This document shows positions 54,651 through 63,811 of a DNA stretch of 64,000 nucleotides, piece after piece (the first letter of the stretch is position 1; every line of letters starts with the position of its first letter). Under the pieces are notes generated by a model. That model did not search any database. It was given only the letters and a program-made list of their open reading frames with translations, and was not told the DNA's origin. This DNA is from Aminipila terrae (GTDB taxonomy: Bacteria > Bacillota > Clostridia > Peptostreptococcales > Anaerovoracaceae): assembly GCF_010120715.1 (NCBI RefSeq), contig NZ_CP047591.1:124001-188000 (forward strand). Reading direction: 5' to 3'. Both the position numbers and the translations under genes were made by a program.

Positions 54651-56291
54651 CTAATTTATTACTCTCTTTTTTCCTATTTTTACCTCTTTTTTAATGTCAT
54701 CTTGTAATAAACCTTCATCTTGTAAAATTGATTTTGTAATATCATCAGCTGATCTGTTAAAATCATAGAAATAATAGTTAAATATATATATTATGACTTC
54801 CTTAAATATTTTTGAAGCATTGTTCTGCACAATATCTAATCTTGAACTAATTTCTCTAATATTAACCTGAAGCGGATCATTTATAGAAACATATCCTACT
54901 GTATTACTCTGATTAATTCGATAAAATTGTTGACCCGATGTCCTATATTGTTGCATTTCGAGCCAATCATCATCTCTATTACCTAATGCTCCTATTCTAT
55001 AACTATTTCTATATAACTTAATACCACTATATTGATTTAAAAAATTTTGAATATCTGAAACAGAATAGTCATTAATTCTTCCATTTGTATTTTCTTTTAA
55101 GTATTTAATAAAATCAACATACATTTTTCCTATTGCATTATCTTGCTTAAAATTATATGCACATCCGGTAATAGGTAGAATTCCCCGCAATTCATTTAGA
55201 TCATTTTTGACTTGCTGCTTTAGATAAATATCCAACTCTTTTTGATCTTTTACATCAGAATATACTTTTTTTCTTTTTTCTTTTAATTTATTAACAATTT
55301 CTTCATATGACACATGTAAATTTAAAGTCGTGTTATATCTTTGTCTATATTTTTTAAATAAGGAAATATAATCATCCTTTGATTTTCGATATTTTGGAAA
55401 ATACGTTACTGGTTTTATACAGTATCTATGCGTCTTTTCAATAAACATAGGTGTTAATTCCAGCTTCAAATTTATGACAATTTTTTCATCTTCCTTTATT
55501 ACTTCAAAGTAATTCTTACTTTCAGCAAAATCTAGTAACTCGGTATCAAAGTCCGTGTTAATTTTAATTCCATTATTGTAAAATGAAATTTCCACTTCAT
55601 TCTTACTATTTTTAAAAGGCGAAACTAAATAACATGTAGCTGCCTGTAATTCGTCATTAAGTGATACATTAGTTTCATTGAATAATTCTATCTGTTCTGG
55701 TTCATTTATGATTTCATTTTTTTCAATTCCAATTATCCAAAGTCTGGTATAGGACTCTCCAACTTTGTCAAATTCATAATATGGCAATTCAATATTGTCT
55801 ATTCTCTCTGACTCAATCAAATTCTTCCAATCTATTATTACAGCTTTACTTCTATCACACGCTTTAGACGCAGTTTCAAGTATTAATTTTTTGCCTAACC
55901 GCTGAGTTGCTAGCCGCCCGATTCCTTTTTCTCCTAAAAAAGCTTCATTGTCATCGTGATTATTAAATTTAATATCCGTTCCAATATTTAGGAAACCATT
56001 TTCTAACTGATTATCATTCATTCCAATGCCAATATCTTCTACCAACAATATTTTAGCATTTTCAGCATTTGCTTTAATTAGCTCCATAACATTTTGATCT
56101 AATTTAATTAAAAGTTGATTATTGTCTATTATTTTATCTACATAATCAAATAATTGAACATGGACTTTTTTACTCTTTGCATCAATTGAGTTCTTTATCA
56201 ACTCAACTATTGCAACTGATGAAGATGTAATTAAATCACTTCCAAGATGTTCTATTATTCTTGGATTTACACTCATTCTCTTAGTGTTCAT
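54651..56291 (-). CDS. GHKL ATPase, MutL/MORC/Hsp90-like
   Basis: 546 residues. Bergerat-fold ATPase at the N-terminus: E30 and N34 in VELIKNSIDA, VEDIGIGM (84-91) and FLGEKGIGRLATQRLG (118-133). Then a transducer-like region. In restriction-modification and other conflict loci, MutL/MORC-type ATPases are linked to DNA methyltransferases, as here with the adjacent cytosine methylase. ATG 56291 has AAAGGTG 6 bases upstream; an open GTG three codons earlier is not the start. It runs without a normal gap into the kinase-like gene. Confidence 0.83.
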   Translation of the reverse strand: MNTKRMSVNPRIIEHLGSDLITSSSVAIVELIKNSIDAKSKKVHVQLFDYVDKIIDNNQLLIKLDQNVMELIKANAENAKILLVEDIGIGMNDNQLENGFLNIGTDIKFNNHDDNEAFLGEKGIGRLATQRLGKKLILETASKACDRSKAVIIDWKNLIESERIDNIELPYYEFDKVGESYTRLWIIGIEKNEIINEPEQIELFNETNVSLNDELQAATCYLVSPFKNSKNEVEISFYNNGIKINTDFDTELLDFAESKNYFEVIKEDEKIVINLKLELTPMFIEKTHRYCIKPVTYFPKYRKSKDDYISLFKKYRQRYNTTLNLHVSYEEIVNKLKEKRKKVYSDVKDQKELDIYLKQQVKNDLNELRGILPITGCAYNFKQDNAIGKMYVDFIKYLKENTNGRINDYSVSDIQNFLNQYSGIKLYRNSYRIGALGNRDDDWLEMQQYRTSGQQFYRINQSNTVGYVSINDPLQVNIREISSRLDIVQNNASKIFKEVIIYIFNYYFYDFNRSADDITKSILQDEGLLQDDIKKEVKIGKKRVIN

Positions 56292-56307
56292 TTTTATCAC
56301 CTTTCTC

Positions 56308-57405
56308 TCAAAAAAAATCCCTTATTTTTTGAGCCACAATATTGGCCATTAAATACGGCACTCCATTTCCAATCATTTTAAATTTAGCACTTAGACTAAC
56401 ATTGGGTGGTAATTCAAACCATATAGGTAATGACTGAATTGCCATTGCTTCGGCAACACTAATTCGACGAATTCGATATGGATGCAAATGCACTTCATTA
56501 TTACCGTATGCAGCTGTTGGTGAATACCTCCACCGGTGAAGTCTTTTAAAGGATTTCCTACTTGTATCTCCTTCACAAATCCTCTGCATTTTTTGCAGGC
56601 CGCCTCGAACATTAAACACGTCATTCCTATTTGAATGATGGTAAACATTATTTTTTCTAAACCAATATTCAACAGTTAATTCAATTGGTACATTATAATG
56701 AAACTCTCTACGACTATATTGGGCAAACCTTTGGGTGTTAGGCCAATTCATTGTCTTAACAAGTTCTGCATCATATGGCAAACTACTCTTCCATGGAAAA
56801 GCAAAAGAATTATTTACACAAATAACTCTATGTGATAGTAATGATATATTTCCAACTCCCATCATTATTATTCTATCTCTATCTTGTGGAACTCCAAAAC
56901 TAAGTGAATTTAATAATTGTTCGGATAACACATAGCCATTATTTTGCAACTGAAGTTTTAGCTCATCAAAATATTCCCTATGTCTTTGTGTCTTTATTAG
57001 TCCTTTTACGTTCTCAAACAGAAAAAAGTCAGGCTTAAACCTGCAAATCATATCAACATAACTCTTAGCTAATCTTCCATTTTCTCCATCTCTTCCAAGA
57101 TTTTTCCCCCCTACAGAAAAATCTGGGCAGGGTGGTCCTCCAATAAAAGCAATTAATTCCCCTTCTTGTCTTAAAGTCATTATATACTGCCGTAAAGTTT
57201 GTTCTTCAATTCCACTTAAGAATTGGTTAATATCCCCTACATGGTATCCAAATCGCGGCGGATTTGGATATCTATTTCGTCTTGCATATTGGTAAGAATC
57301 CAAAAATTCTTTTTTATACTCATTCACAAAAACTATATCAAATCCAGCCTCCTGAAATCCTAAATCCAACATTCCAACGCCAGAATAGAATGAAAATATT
57401 ACCAT
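56308..57405 (-). CDS. DNA (cytosine-5-)-methyltransferase
   Basis: 365 residues. All C5-methylase motifs are visible: SAM loop FSFYSGVGMLDLGF, catalytic C93 in GGPPCPDFSVGG, ENVKG (131-135), PQDRDRI and the last motif KMIGNGVPYL. A target-recognition region lies at ~210-300. No restriction endonuclease is encoded nearby. First gene of the cassette, followed after 16 bases by the ATPase. It begins after a 232-base, very AT-rich gap holding a 14-base palindrome (57565-57578). Confidence 0.93.
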   Translation of the reverse strand: MVIFSFYSGVGMLDLGFQEAGFDIVFVNEYKKEFLDSYQYARRNRYPNPPRFGYHVGDINQFLSGIEEQTLRQYIMTLRQEGELIAFIGGPPCPDFSVGGKNLGRDGENGRLAKSYVDMICRFKPDFFLFENVKGLIKTQRHREYFDELKLQLQNNGYVLSEQLLNSLSFGVPQDRDRIIMMGVGNISLLSHRVICVNNSFAFPWKSSLPYDAELVKTMNWPNTQRFAQYSRREFHYNVPIELTVEYWFRKNNVYHHSNRNDVFNVRGGLQKMQRICEGDTSRKSFKRLHRWRYSPTAAYGNNEVHLHPYRIRRISVAEAMAIQSLPIWFELPPNVSLSAKFKMIGNGVPYLMANIVAQKIRDFF

Positions 57406-57637
57406 TCTCTACACCTCTTTTTATTTTTTATGCCTGTAAAAAAAGTTATCTTCTGGCATGCATACTTTTTAATTATACTATACATTTACGTCAATATCAT
57501 CTTTTTTAAACATACTTTTCCTTAAACTTCCACTTAATTTCATTTTATATCTAGCAAACAATAATCTTATTAATAAGAATATAGTTCCATAATCTCTCAT
57601 CAAATCAACATCTACGACCTATTCTATTCATTCACAC

Positions 57638-58108
57638 TTACTTCATCTCCGGATTCAGTTCAATCTTCTCTATGGTCCATGTTCCACTTTTAATGGTCAT
57701 CACGGCCATACTGATTGACTGGTCAAACCGCCTTCTCCCACAGCTTCCGGGATTCAGCCACAGGATTCCATCTCTGGTCTCTTCAAGATACTTATGGGAA
57801 TGTCCAAAAACAATGATATCCGTATTTTCCATTTGTGTAGGTATAAATTTTTTGTCATGTACCATATAGAACCGGATACCTCCTATCTCGAACTTTAAAT
57901 TTTGCGGTAGATGCTCTGCCCATTCTTTATCATTGTTGCCCCGTACAACAAAAAGTGTTGCAATATCTTCTAGCTCATCAATAACAGCCTGTTTGTTTAC
58001 ATCACCACCATGAAGGATATAATCACACTGTTTTAAAATTTCTTTTACTTCCGTACGCAGTAATCCATGGGTATCGGAAATAATCCCTACTTTTATCTCT
58101 TTATCCAT
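57638..58108 (-). CDS. YfcE-type metallophosphoesterase
   Basis: 156 residues. Calcineurin-like metal motifs in order: IISDTHG, LHGGDVN, VRGNNDKE, MVHDKK, FGHSHK and LNPGSCG. YfcE/MJ0936-like proteins hydrolyse phosphodiesters in vitro; cellular substrate unknown. Start has GGAAG-type site upstream; not linked to either neighbour. Confidence 0.92.
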   Translation of the reverse strand: MDKEIKVGIISDTHGLLRTEVKEILKQCDYILHGGDVNKQAVIDELEDIATLFVVRGNNDKEWAEHLPQNLKFEIGGIRFYMVHDKKFIPTQMENTDIIVFGHSHKYLEETRDGILWLNPGSCGRRRFDQSISMAVMTIKSGTWTIEKIELNPEMK

Positions 58109-58167
58109 ATTCTCACTTCCTTTTATACTATTTTACCAGATACTTGGACATAGTACTATTTAAATGC

Positions 58168-58208
58168 AAAAAACAGATGCCGGCTTGAGATACCGACATC
58201 TGTTTTTT
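58168..58208. terminator. Rho-independent terminator of the eut operon
   Basis: ACAGATGCCGG...CCGACATCTGT (58173-58203) with TTTTTT on both sides; it follows eutQ. Confidence 0.85.
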
Positions 58209-58239
58209 GTATTTAAAAATTTGTGAAAGGAGCTTGCAT

Positions 58240-58686
58240 TTAAACGATTTCGTCAACTACATCTGCTGGATAAACAAAATAAGCATATCTAGTTGAACAT
58301 GGAGTCTTAAAGATAACATGTGAATTACGAGGAATCAGAATAATATCCCCTTCACAACCTGTTACTGTTCTTCCATCTATTTCTATCTGTAGAATACCAT
58401 CGATAACATAATCGTATTCGTCATAAGTTAATGTCCAGGCTAAAGTCCCATCCCTGTCTAGTTCCATTACGCCACACCCCATACGAGGTGCTTCTTCCAG
58501 GCTGGTTGCCTGTTTCAGATACACACCAGGCTGTTCCCATTGTTCTGCCTTGATGGACTTGGTTTTAATAACCATAACACCACTTTTATCTCTGTGCTTT
58601 TTGATTCCGTTTTCATCCGGACTTACACAAGCTTCTGAGATAATGGTTTCTACTATTTTCTTTATAATTTCTTCATTAACAGCCAT
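58240..58686 (-). CDS. eutQ: Ethanolamine utilization cupin EutQ
   Basis: 148 residues. The C-terminal cupin fold (YDYVIDGILQIEIDG, GDIILIPRNSHVIF) matches EutQ, an acetate-kinase-type or structural factor of ethanolamine use. Its first ~18 residues (NEEIIKKIVETIISE) form an amphipathic helix of the kind that targets proteins to bacterial microcompartments. Last gene of the unit. Confidence 0.85.
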   Translation of the reverse strand: MAVNEEIIKKIVETIISEACVSPDENGIKKHRDKSGVMVIKTKSIKAEQWEQPGVYLKQATSLEEAPRMGCGVMELDRDGTLAWTLTYDEYDYVIDGILQIEIDGRTVTGCEGDIILIPRNSHVIFKTPCSTRYAYFVYPADVVDEIV

Positions 58687-58725
58687 ATAAATACCTCTTT
58701 CTTTTATTAATCGAAATAAACCTTT

Positions 58726-59622
58726 TTATAACTGTAAACCTGTTCCGGAAGCCTTCTGCTGAATCATTTTCTTTACTACACCGGCAATATGAGCACCAGC
58801 TTCAACTGCGTTTGTACCATTTTTATGAATATTGGAAACAACAGTTCTGTTAGCTTCAGGAATTCCTACATATCCATCATAAGTAATGTAAGCACTCAGG
58901 GATGCGTATGTAGCCAGGCCTGGTCTTTCTCCCAGCAGGATAATAGTTACTTTAGGCTTAATCATCGCACTGATAGCATCCATTGCTGGTACACGGGCAT
59001 ACTTTACAAAGAATGGCACTCCTGCGTTAAGGCCTTCAACTTTAAAACCCTGTTCCAATGAAGGAAGCAAATCTTTGATGTTTGCTTCAACTGCAGTACT
59101 GGAAAGTCCATCACCTACAATTACCTGAACATCTGGATTCATTTTGCATTTACTCTTAATAGTTGCTTCTGCTTCTTTTGTAAAAAGTCTTCCAAGATCC
59201 GGACGAGTCATATATTCATACTTAGATTTGCATACTGTGCTTACAGAAAACAAACCATTCTCGAGAATAAAGTCATCAGGAACATCATTTAGTACCGCAT
59301 CCATAGCACCAGCATGATCTGCCAGTACTCTTAAATAAGACATGGTTGTATATCTTGGGCCGCATCTTCCCACTCCAAGACGTGCATCTGTTTTAGCTTT
59401 GATGCGTAAGTATTCTTCTGGATTTGCTGCATTTGGAATATCAAGATGTTTTGTATAGTCATATGACATTATATCGGGTACTTCTTCATCAGATATTACT
59501 GTACTACATGCTGCGCCGGAAAAATTATTGCAGCTTCCACCTGCAGCAGGCTTCTGGTTATTATCACTAGACATCTTTTCTATAATCTGTTGTACCAGAT
59601 TCTTTAACTGTTCTTCATTCAT
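58726..59622 (-). CDS. eutC: Ethanolamine ammonia-lyase small subunit
   Basis: 298 residues. With EutB it binds adenosylcobalamin and splits ethanolamine into acetaldehyde and ammonia. The core (DARLGVGRCGPRYTTMSYLR, ERPGLATYASLSAYITY) is EutC. The first ~17 residues (MNEEQLKNLVQQIIEKM) are an amphipathic helix followed by a Gly/Ala/Ser linker, which in EutC of other bacteria is the microcompartment targeting peptide. Confidence 0.95.
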   Translation of the reverse strand: MNEEQLKNLVQQIIEKMSSDNNQKPAAGGSCNNFSGAACSTVISDEEVPDIMSYDYTKHLDIPNAANPEEYLRIKAKTDARLGVGRCGPRYTTMSYLRVLADHAGAMDAVLNDVPDDFILENGLFSVSTVCKSKYEYMTRPDLGRLFTKEAEATIKSKCKMNPDVQVIVGDGLSSTAVEANIKDLLPSLEQGFKVEGLNAGVPFFVKYARVPAMDAISAMIKPKVTIILLGERPGLATYASLSAYITYDGYVGIPEANRTVVSNIHKNGTNAVEAGAHIAGVVKKMIQQKASGTGLQL

Positions 59623-59635
59623 TATCCGTTTCCTC

Positions 59636-61003
59636 CTACTTTAAGAAAATAGAGCCGTCACCTGCTAAATCTGTTAATCGGCCATTTTCATCCATTAAAC
59701 CTTTCTTTATCATCCACTGATGAAATTCAGGTGCAGGTTTTCGGTTTGTCAAGTCACGTAATGCTGCATCGTCATGGAAACTGGTATCCTGGTATGCCAG
59801 CATAACGTCATCGCCAAGAGGTACTCCCATATAATAGTTTGCTCCTGCCATAGCAAGCAGCATAGTTGCCATCTGCTGGTCATCCATGGTGATAGATGTA
59901 TGATTTGTAAAGCAAGGTGCCATACCCATAGGCAGACCTATTAATTTACCCATGAAATGGTCTTCCAGATTAGCTCGGATCATTTCCTTACCGTCATAAA
60001 TCGTTTCTGGTCCGATAAATCCTGAAACATTATTAACCATGAATGGATTAAAGTATCTTGCGAATCCGTATGTACGCGCTTCCAGTGTCATTTCATCAAC
60101 ACCACAGTCGCATCCTACAGAAACTTCTGAGCCTTGTCCTGTTTCGAAATATAGTAAATTTGGACCTGAACTGATACCATGTTCATAAGCTGCTTTATAG
60201 CCTTCATATATTAACTCTTTGTTAACACCAAAGTTGTCATTGGTTAACTGATTTCCCGCAATTGACTGGAAAATCATTGAAAGAGGAGCTCCTTTTTTAA
60301 TCGCATCAATCTGTGTTGTTATATGTGATAATACAGTAATCTGCGTAGGAATATCATTTTTACGAATAAATTCATATAAAGCATCCGCAATTCTTCTTGT
60401 ACTGTCCACGTTATCTTCAACCGGATTAATTCCCAGGCAGGCATCTCCACTACCATAGCTGACACCTTCCATAATGCCTAAAAGAATAGTTTCTGGATTG
60501 TCTGTGGTACTGTTAGTCTGACAACGGTATGAAAGAGTGCCCGGCTGTCCGATCTCTGTATTGCACCTGGTTGTTCGGTGAATCTTGCTGGCGCCATATA
60601 CAAGGTCCATTGAGCCCATGATTTTTGCAACAGCAGCTACAACTTCACCTGTAAAAGCTCTTGAAGCTCTCGTTAAATCATCACCTGTTGTATGGTAATC
60701 AAGAATCCATTCTCTTAAATCTCCTATTGTCATGGATTTCATCTTGTTATATACCGGCCGGTTCAGACCGTCAATGTTTACTCTGGTAACTTCATCCTGT
60801 TCATAAGGAATAGTTGGATTCTCTACTAAGTCTTCAATTGTCAAGTTTGCAAGAACAATTTTAGCTGCAACTCTTTCTGTTTCGTTATTTGCTGCAATTC
60901 CCTGAAGACGGTCACCAGACTTTGGTTCATTTGCTTTAGCTAAAACATCGTTAATGTCACGAAATTGAAATGTTTCTCCATTGAGTTTTGTTTTTAATTT
61001 CAT
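59636..61003 (-). CDS. eutB: Ethanolamine ammonia-lyase large subunit
   Basis: 455 residues, standard length; TIM-barrel catalytic subunit. Segments such as DLVYGASKIHRTTRCNTEIG and the C-terminal PAPEFHQWMIKKG are typical. A 13-base gap to eutC. Expression is likely controlled by the terminator-containing leader at 61110-61151 and by the kinase-regulator pair upstream. Confidence 0.97.
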   Translation of the reverse strand: MKLKTKLNGETFQFRDINDVLAKANEPKSGDRLQGIAANNETERVAAKIVLANLTIEDLVENPTIPYEQDEVTRVNIDGLNRPVYNKMKSMTIGDLREWILDYHTTGDDLTRASRAFTGEVVAAVAKIMGSMDLVYGASKIHRTTRCNTEIGQPGTLSYRCQTNSTTDNPETILLGIMEGVSYGSGDACLGINPVEDNVDSTRRIADALYEFIRKNDIPTQITVLSHITTQIDAIKKGAPLSMIFQSIAGNQLTNDNFGVNKELIYEGYKAAYEHGISSGPNLLYFETGQGSEVSVGCDCGVDEMTLEARTYGFARYFNPFMVNNVSGFIGPETIYDGKEMIRANLEDHFMGKLIGLPMGMAPCFTNHTSITMDDQQMATMLLAMAGANYYMGVPLGDDVMLAYQDTSFHDDAALRDLTNRKPAPEFHQWMIKKGLMDENGRLTDLAGDGSIFLK

Positions 61004-61109
61004 CTTCTTTATCCTTTCTTTTGAATTCTATATAATGCGTTTTGCCATCATATTCCGAACGCCTATATACCTTAAAGTAATCTGTTCCAAAACAGAACAT
61101 TAAATATGC

Positions 61110-61151
61110 AAAAAGCTCAGAAATAGTCATAAACCACTTCTGAGCTCCATC
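61110..61151 (-). promoter_or_regulatory. Putative ANTAR-controlled attenuator upstream of eutB
   Basis: On the minus strand GATGGAGC (61151-61144) overlaps the 5' arm of a terminator: AGCTCAGAA (61146-61138) pairs with TTCTGAGCT (61122-61114) and is followed by TTTTT. A hairpin ATTCC-GTAGC-GGAAT lies upstream. The same GATGGAGC-terminator layout precedes the first regulator gene. ANTAR regulators of eut genes act by preventing such termination. Confidence 0.6.
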
Positions 61152-61209
61152 GCCTCAAGCTTTATAAATCTATATTCCGCTACGGAATTACAGACTTTCA
61201 TATTAAATT

Positions 61210-62571
61210 TCATTCGATAAAATCAAATTGAACCTTTGTTCCTGAACTTCCAGTATCCACTATGAGTTCGCCGTCTAGCCGTTCTGATACCATAATACTG
61301 ATTAATTCCAGACCAGAAAAATTCTTTGAATTTTCATTAAGTGCAAACCCAATACCATCATCTTCTACAACAATAGTCGAGTTAACTTCATCTTTCTTGA
61401 TATCTACCCGAATTTTTCCTTCAGATCTGTTTTTAAAAGCATATTTTAATGCATTATGAATCAGCTCGTTGACAACCAATCCGATAGTTACTGCCCTTTC
61501 TCCTGAAACCTGTATCTCATCCCCTTCTATTTTAAAATCAATAGACAGATAAGAACTTGCTTCGGTCTGAATCAGGTCACTACAAATTCTCTTTATCATT
61601 TCCCTGATTTCTACTTCATCCTGAAAGGAATCAATGCTTCCTCCCAGAGTAGCCAGTACAGACATTAATCTGCCTGCTGCTTCCTTATAAGCTTGTGCTG
61701 CCTCCACGGACTTTGCTTTAGAGGCTTTTTCATCATAGATTCCAGATACTAACTGAAGACTGTTCTTCATTCTGTGCTTTAGCTCTTTATAAGAAATCTT
61801 TAATTTATTGTTTTCTTTTTCAAGCAATACAACGTTTGTAATATCTTCTATGATTAGAGCATATCTTACTCCTTCAGAATTCATGGGAATCTTTGTTCCC
61901 TGTAAGGTATGTCTGCTTATATTAAAAGTGTTTACTTCCGCTTCTTCAGATTCCGGAACACACCAGAGATTTCCAACATACATACCAAGAACATCGTCTA
62001 TATATCCTAAACTTTTAAAAAGTACCTTTGCTGCTCTGTTTCTATAACAGATTTTATTTTGATGGTCTACCAGAACAGCTGCATCCCGGATAAATTCCAG
62101 TAAGTCTTCCTTTTTGACTGATTCCAGCTTTGTCAGACTGGATGCATCATCCTCACTGTTCTTATTTTCATCTTCAATAATTTTCTCATATATTAAGACT
62201 GCGATGACTTTTTCTTTAAAAATAATTGGGAAAGCAGATTGAACTACATTACGGTTATCAGGCACCTGTAGCGCTTTTACTCCTGTCGTCGGCAACTTCA
62301 AATGAAAAGTTCTGTCCAACGCAGGTTCATTTTTCCATTTAATCAACATACCTAACAGCTGCTCTTTATATGCAGAAGGAACGACTCTTGGCTTAGCTTC
62401 GGCAACAATTACCGTGGTTTTTCCTGTGTATGTTTCACAGTCAATAAAAACATCCGCTTTTTCCTGATCCGCCATCATCTGCATCTTATCAATATACGTT
62501 TCTAAATAAGCTATTTCTTCTTCATCCAGATTCGTATATTTATGAAACAGTCTGTAATTAATATCGTTCAT
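61210..62571 (-). CDS. eutW: Sensor histidine kinase, EutW-like
   Basis: About 453 residues. N-terminal ~150 residues match the GAF-like sensor of ethanolamine kinases, then a PAS domain (~170-260), an HisKA_2-type H-box LKHRMKNSLQLVSGIY and an HATPase domain (VVNELIHNALKYAF, VEDDGIGF). Cytosolic. It phosphorylates the ANTAR regulator in response to ethanolamine in related systems. Its start overlaps the end of eutV by 14 bases. Confidence 0.9.
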   Translation of the reverse strand: MNDINYRLFHKYTNLDEEEIAYLETYIDKMQMMADQEKADVFIDCETYTGKTTVIVAEAKPRVVPSAYKEQLLGMLIKWKNEPALDRTFHLKLPTTGVKALQVPDNRNVVQSAFPIIFKEKVIAVLIYEKIIEDENKNSEDDASSLTKLESVKKEDLLEFIRDAAVLVDHQNKICYRNRAAKVLFKSLGYIDDVLGMYVGNLWCVPESEEAEVNTFNISRHTLQGTKIPMNSEGVRYALIIEDITNVVLLEKENNKLKISYKELKHRMKNSLQLVSGIYDEKASKAKSVEAAQAYKEAAGRLMSVLATLGGSIDSFQDEVEIREMIKRICSDLIQTEASSYLSIDFKIEGDEIQVSGERAVTIGLVVNELIHNALKYAFKNRSEGKIRVDIKKDEVNSTIVVEDDGIGFALNENSKNFSGLELISIMVSERLDGELIVDTGSSGTKVQFDFIE

Positions 62572-63160
62572 TGCTACGCCTCTGACCAACTAATAAGTAA
62601 TGCGCCACATGCTCCATAGAAATTTGTTTACGTCTGCTCAATTCCCTGATTATTTCATAAGCTTTGTCTTCAGAAACATTTTTATTTTCCATAACTACCA
62701 GTTTTGCTTTATCAATGACATCCCTGGTATCTCTTCTTTTTTTCATCTTCTGGATATCTTTATTTAGCAGATAGCAGTCTTTACTTTTGGCTAAACACAC
62801 CTCAATTGTTGGAATAATCAAACCAAATTCAACAGGTTTAGTCAGATAACCTGATGCTCCAGCCATAATAGCCCGGTCTATATATTCCTTGTCATCAAAA
62901 GAAGTTAACATTATAATGCATTTTGCAGTCTTTTCCTGTGAAATAATCTCAGTTACTTTAATCCCATCCATAATTGGCATCTGAATATCAATTATGGCGA
63001 TATCAGGAGTGTATTCTTTACATTTCTCCACGATTTCCAATCCATTTGGGGCTTCTGCCACAACCTGGTACATAGTCCCTTTAAAAAATTCTTTTAATGA
63101 ATTTCTGATTTGATTATCATCATCTGCGATAACAACTGTTTTAAGCTGATGGATAGCCAT
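62558..63160 (-). CDS. eutV: ANTAR response regulator, EutV-like
   Basis: About 200 residues. Receiver with acidic residues 13-15, phospho-acceptor D58 in IIDIQMPIMDG, and K in GYLTKPVEF. The C-terminal ANTAR helices (RDVIDKAKLVVMENKNVSED, IIRELSRRKQISMEHVAHYL) bind nascent RNA. ATG 63160 has AGGAGG 6 bases upstream; a longer frame to 63181 is not used. Confidence 0.92.
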   Translation of the reverse strand: MAIHQLKTVVIADDDNQIRNSLKEFFKGTMYQVVAEAPNGLEIVEKCKEYTPDIAIIDIQMPIMDGIKVTEIISQEKTAKCIIMLTSFDDKEYIDRAIMAGASGYLTKPVEFGLIIPTIEVCLAKSKDCYLLNKDIQKMKKRRDTRDVIDKAKLVVMENKNVSEDKAYEIIRELSRRKQISMEHVAHYLLVGQRRSNERY

Positions 63161-63195
63161 AATGCTCCTCCTACTAACCAACTACAACATAAACA

Positions 63196-63782
63196 TTACA
63201 ACTTCTTTTCTTTCCCTTCACACAATGCACAAATTATGTTTGCAATTTCTGATATTTCTTTATCGCTGTCCAAACTTAATTTGCTTAAGTATTCCAGTAC
63301 TTCCTCTTCTGTCATATTGTATTCGTCCATGAGTACATGTGTGGCAAAATTAATGGAACGGTTGTTATAGAATTCTTTTTCCATTTCTTCGTATTGGCTT
63401 TGTAGCTTCAACTTTCGTTCATTTCTTGCCAGTGCCATGGACAGGCAGGGGATAATATTTCTTCGGTTTATAGGTCTGGATACAAAACCATCTATTTCAT
63501 ACAGGTCGACTTTTGTAAGGTTTGCAGTCCAGTCACTGTCTATTACAATGATAACCCGGCCAGTTTATGTTCAGTTATATAATGAATTGTCCGTATACCG
63601 TCTAAAAGCGGTAAATCCAAGTCAATTAGTAATATATCAGGAACTTCTTTTTCACATTCTAATATTGCCTCTATTGCATTATCACTATCTGCATCTACCA
63701 CGTATCCTTCTGAAGTAAGCAATTCTTTGATATTAGTCCTGTCTGAACGATCTTTTACAGCCAATAATACTTTATTTTCCAA
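63196..63782 (-). CDS. Second ANTAR-type response regulator (frameshifted in this sequence)
   Basis: Starts at 63782 (TTG; MENKVLLAVKDRSDRTNIKE) with D54 in LLIDLDLPLLDG, then loses frame at CCC 63555-63557. One extra G gives KLAGVIIVIDSDW and a 195-residue protein ending in an ANTAR-like helix set (SINFATHVLMDEYNMTEEEV). The first acidic pocket is weak (K10-D11). Its own leader has promoter and terminator at 63812-63931. It probably forms a second arm of the eut control circuit. Confidence 0.8.
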
Positions 63783-63811
63783 GTCCTGATGTATTCCTTT
63801 CTTTATTATAC

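Noticed and set aside
57440..57500. TTGACG and TATAAT as the methyltransferase promoter
   Set aside because: They are only 11 bases apart, too close for sigma-A. The TATAAT may still be used with another -35.
57565..57578. 14-base palindrome TCTTATTAATAAGA upstream of the methyltransferase as a control-protein site
   Set aside because: In such AT-rich DNA this arises by chance, and no control-protein gene is present.
63196..63438. Separate 80-residue gene
   Set aside because: It continues the regulator read from 63782 once one base is restored; the joined protein has a proper receiver and ANTAR-like tail.
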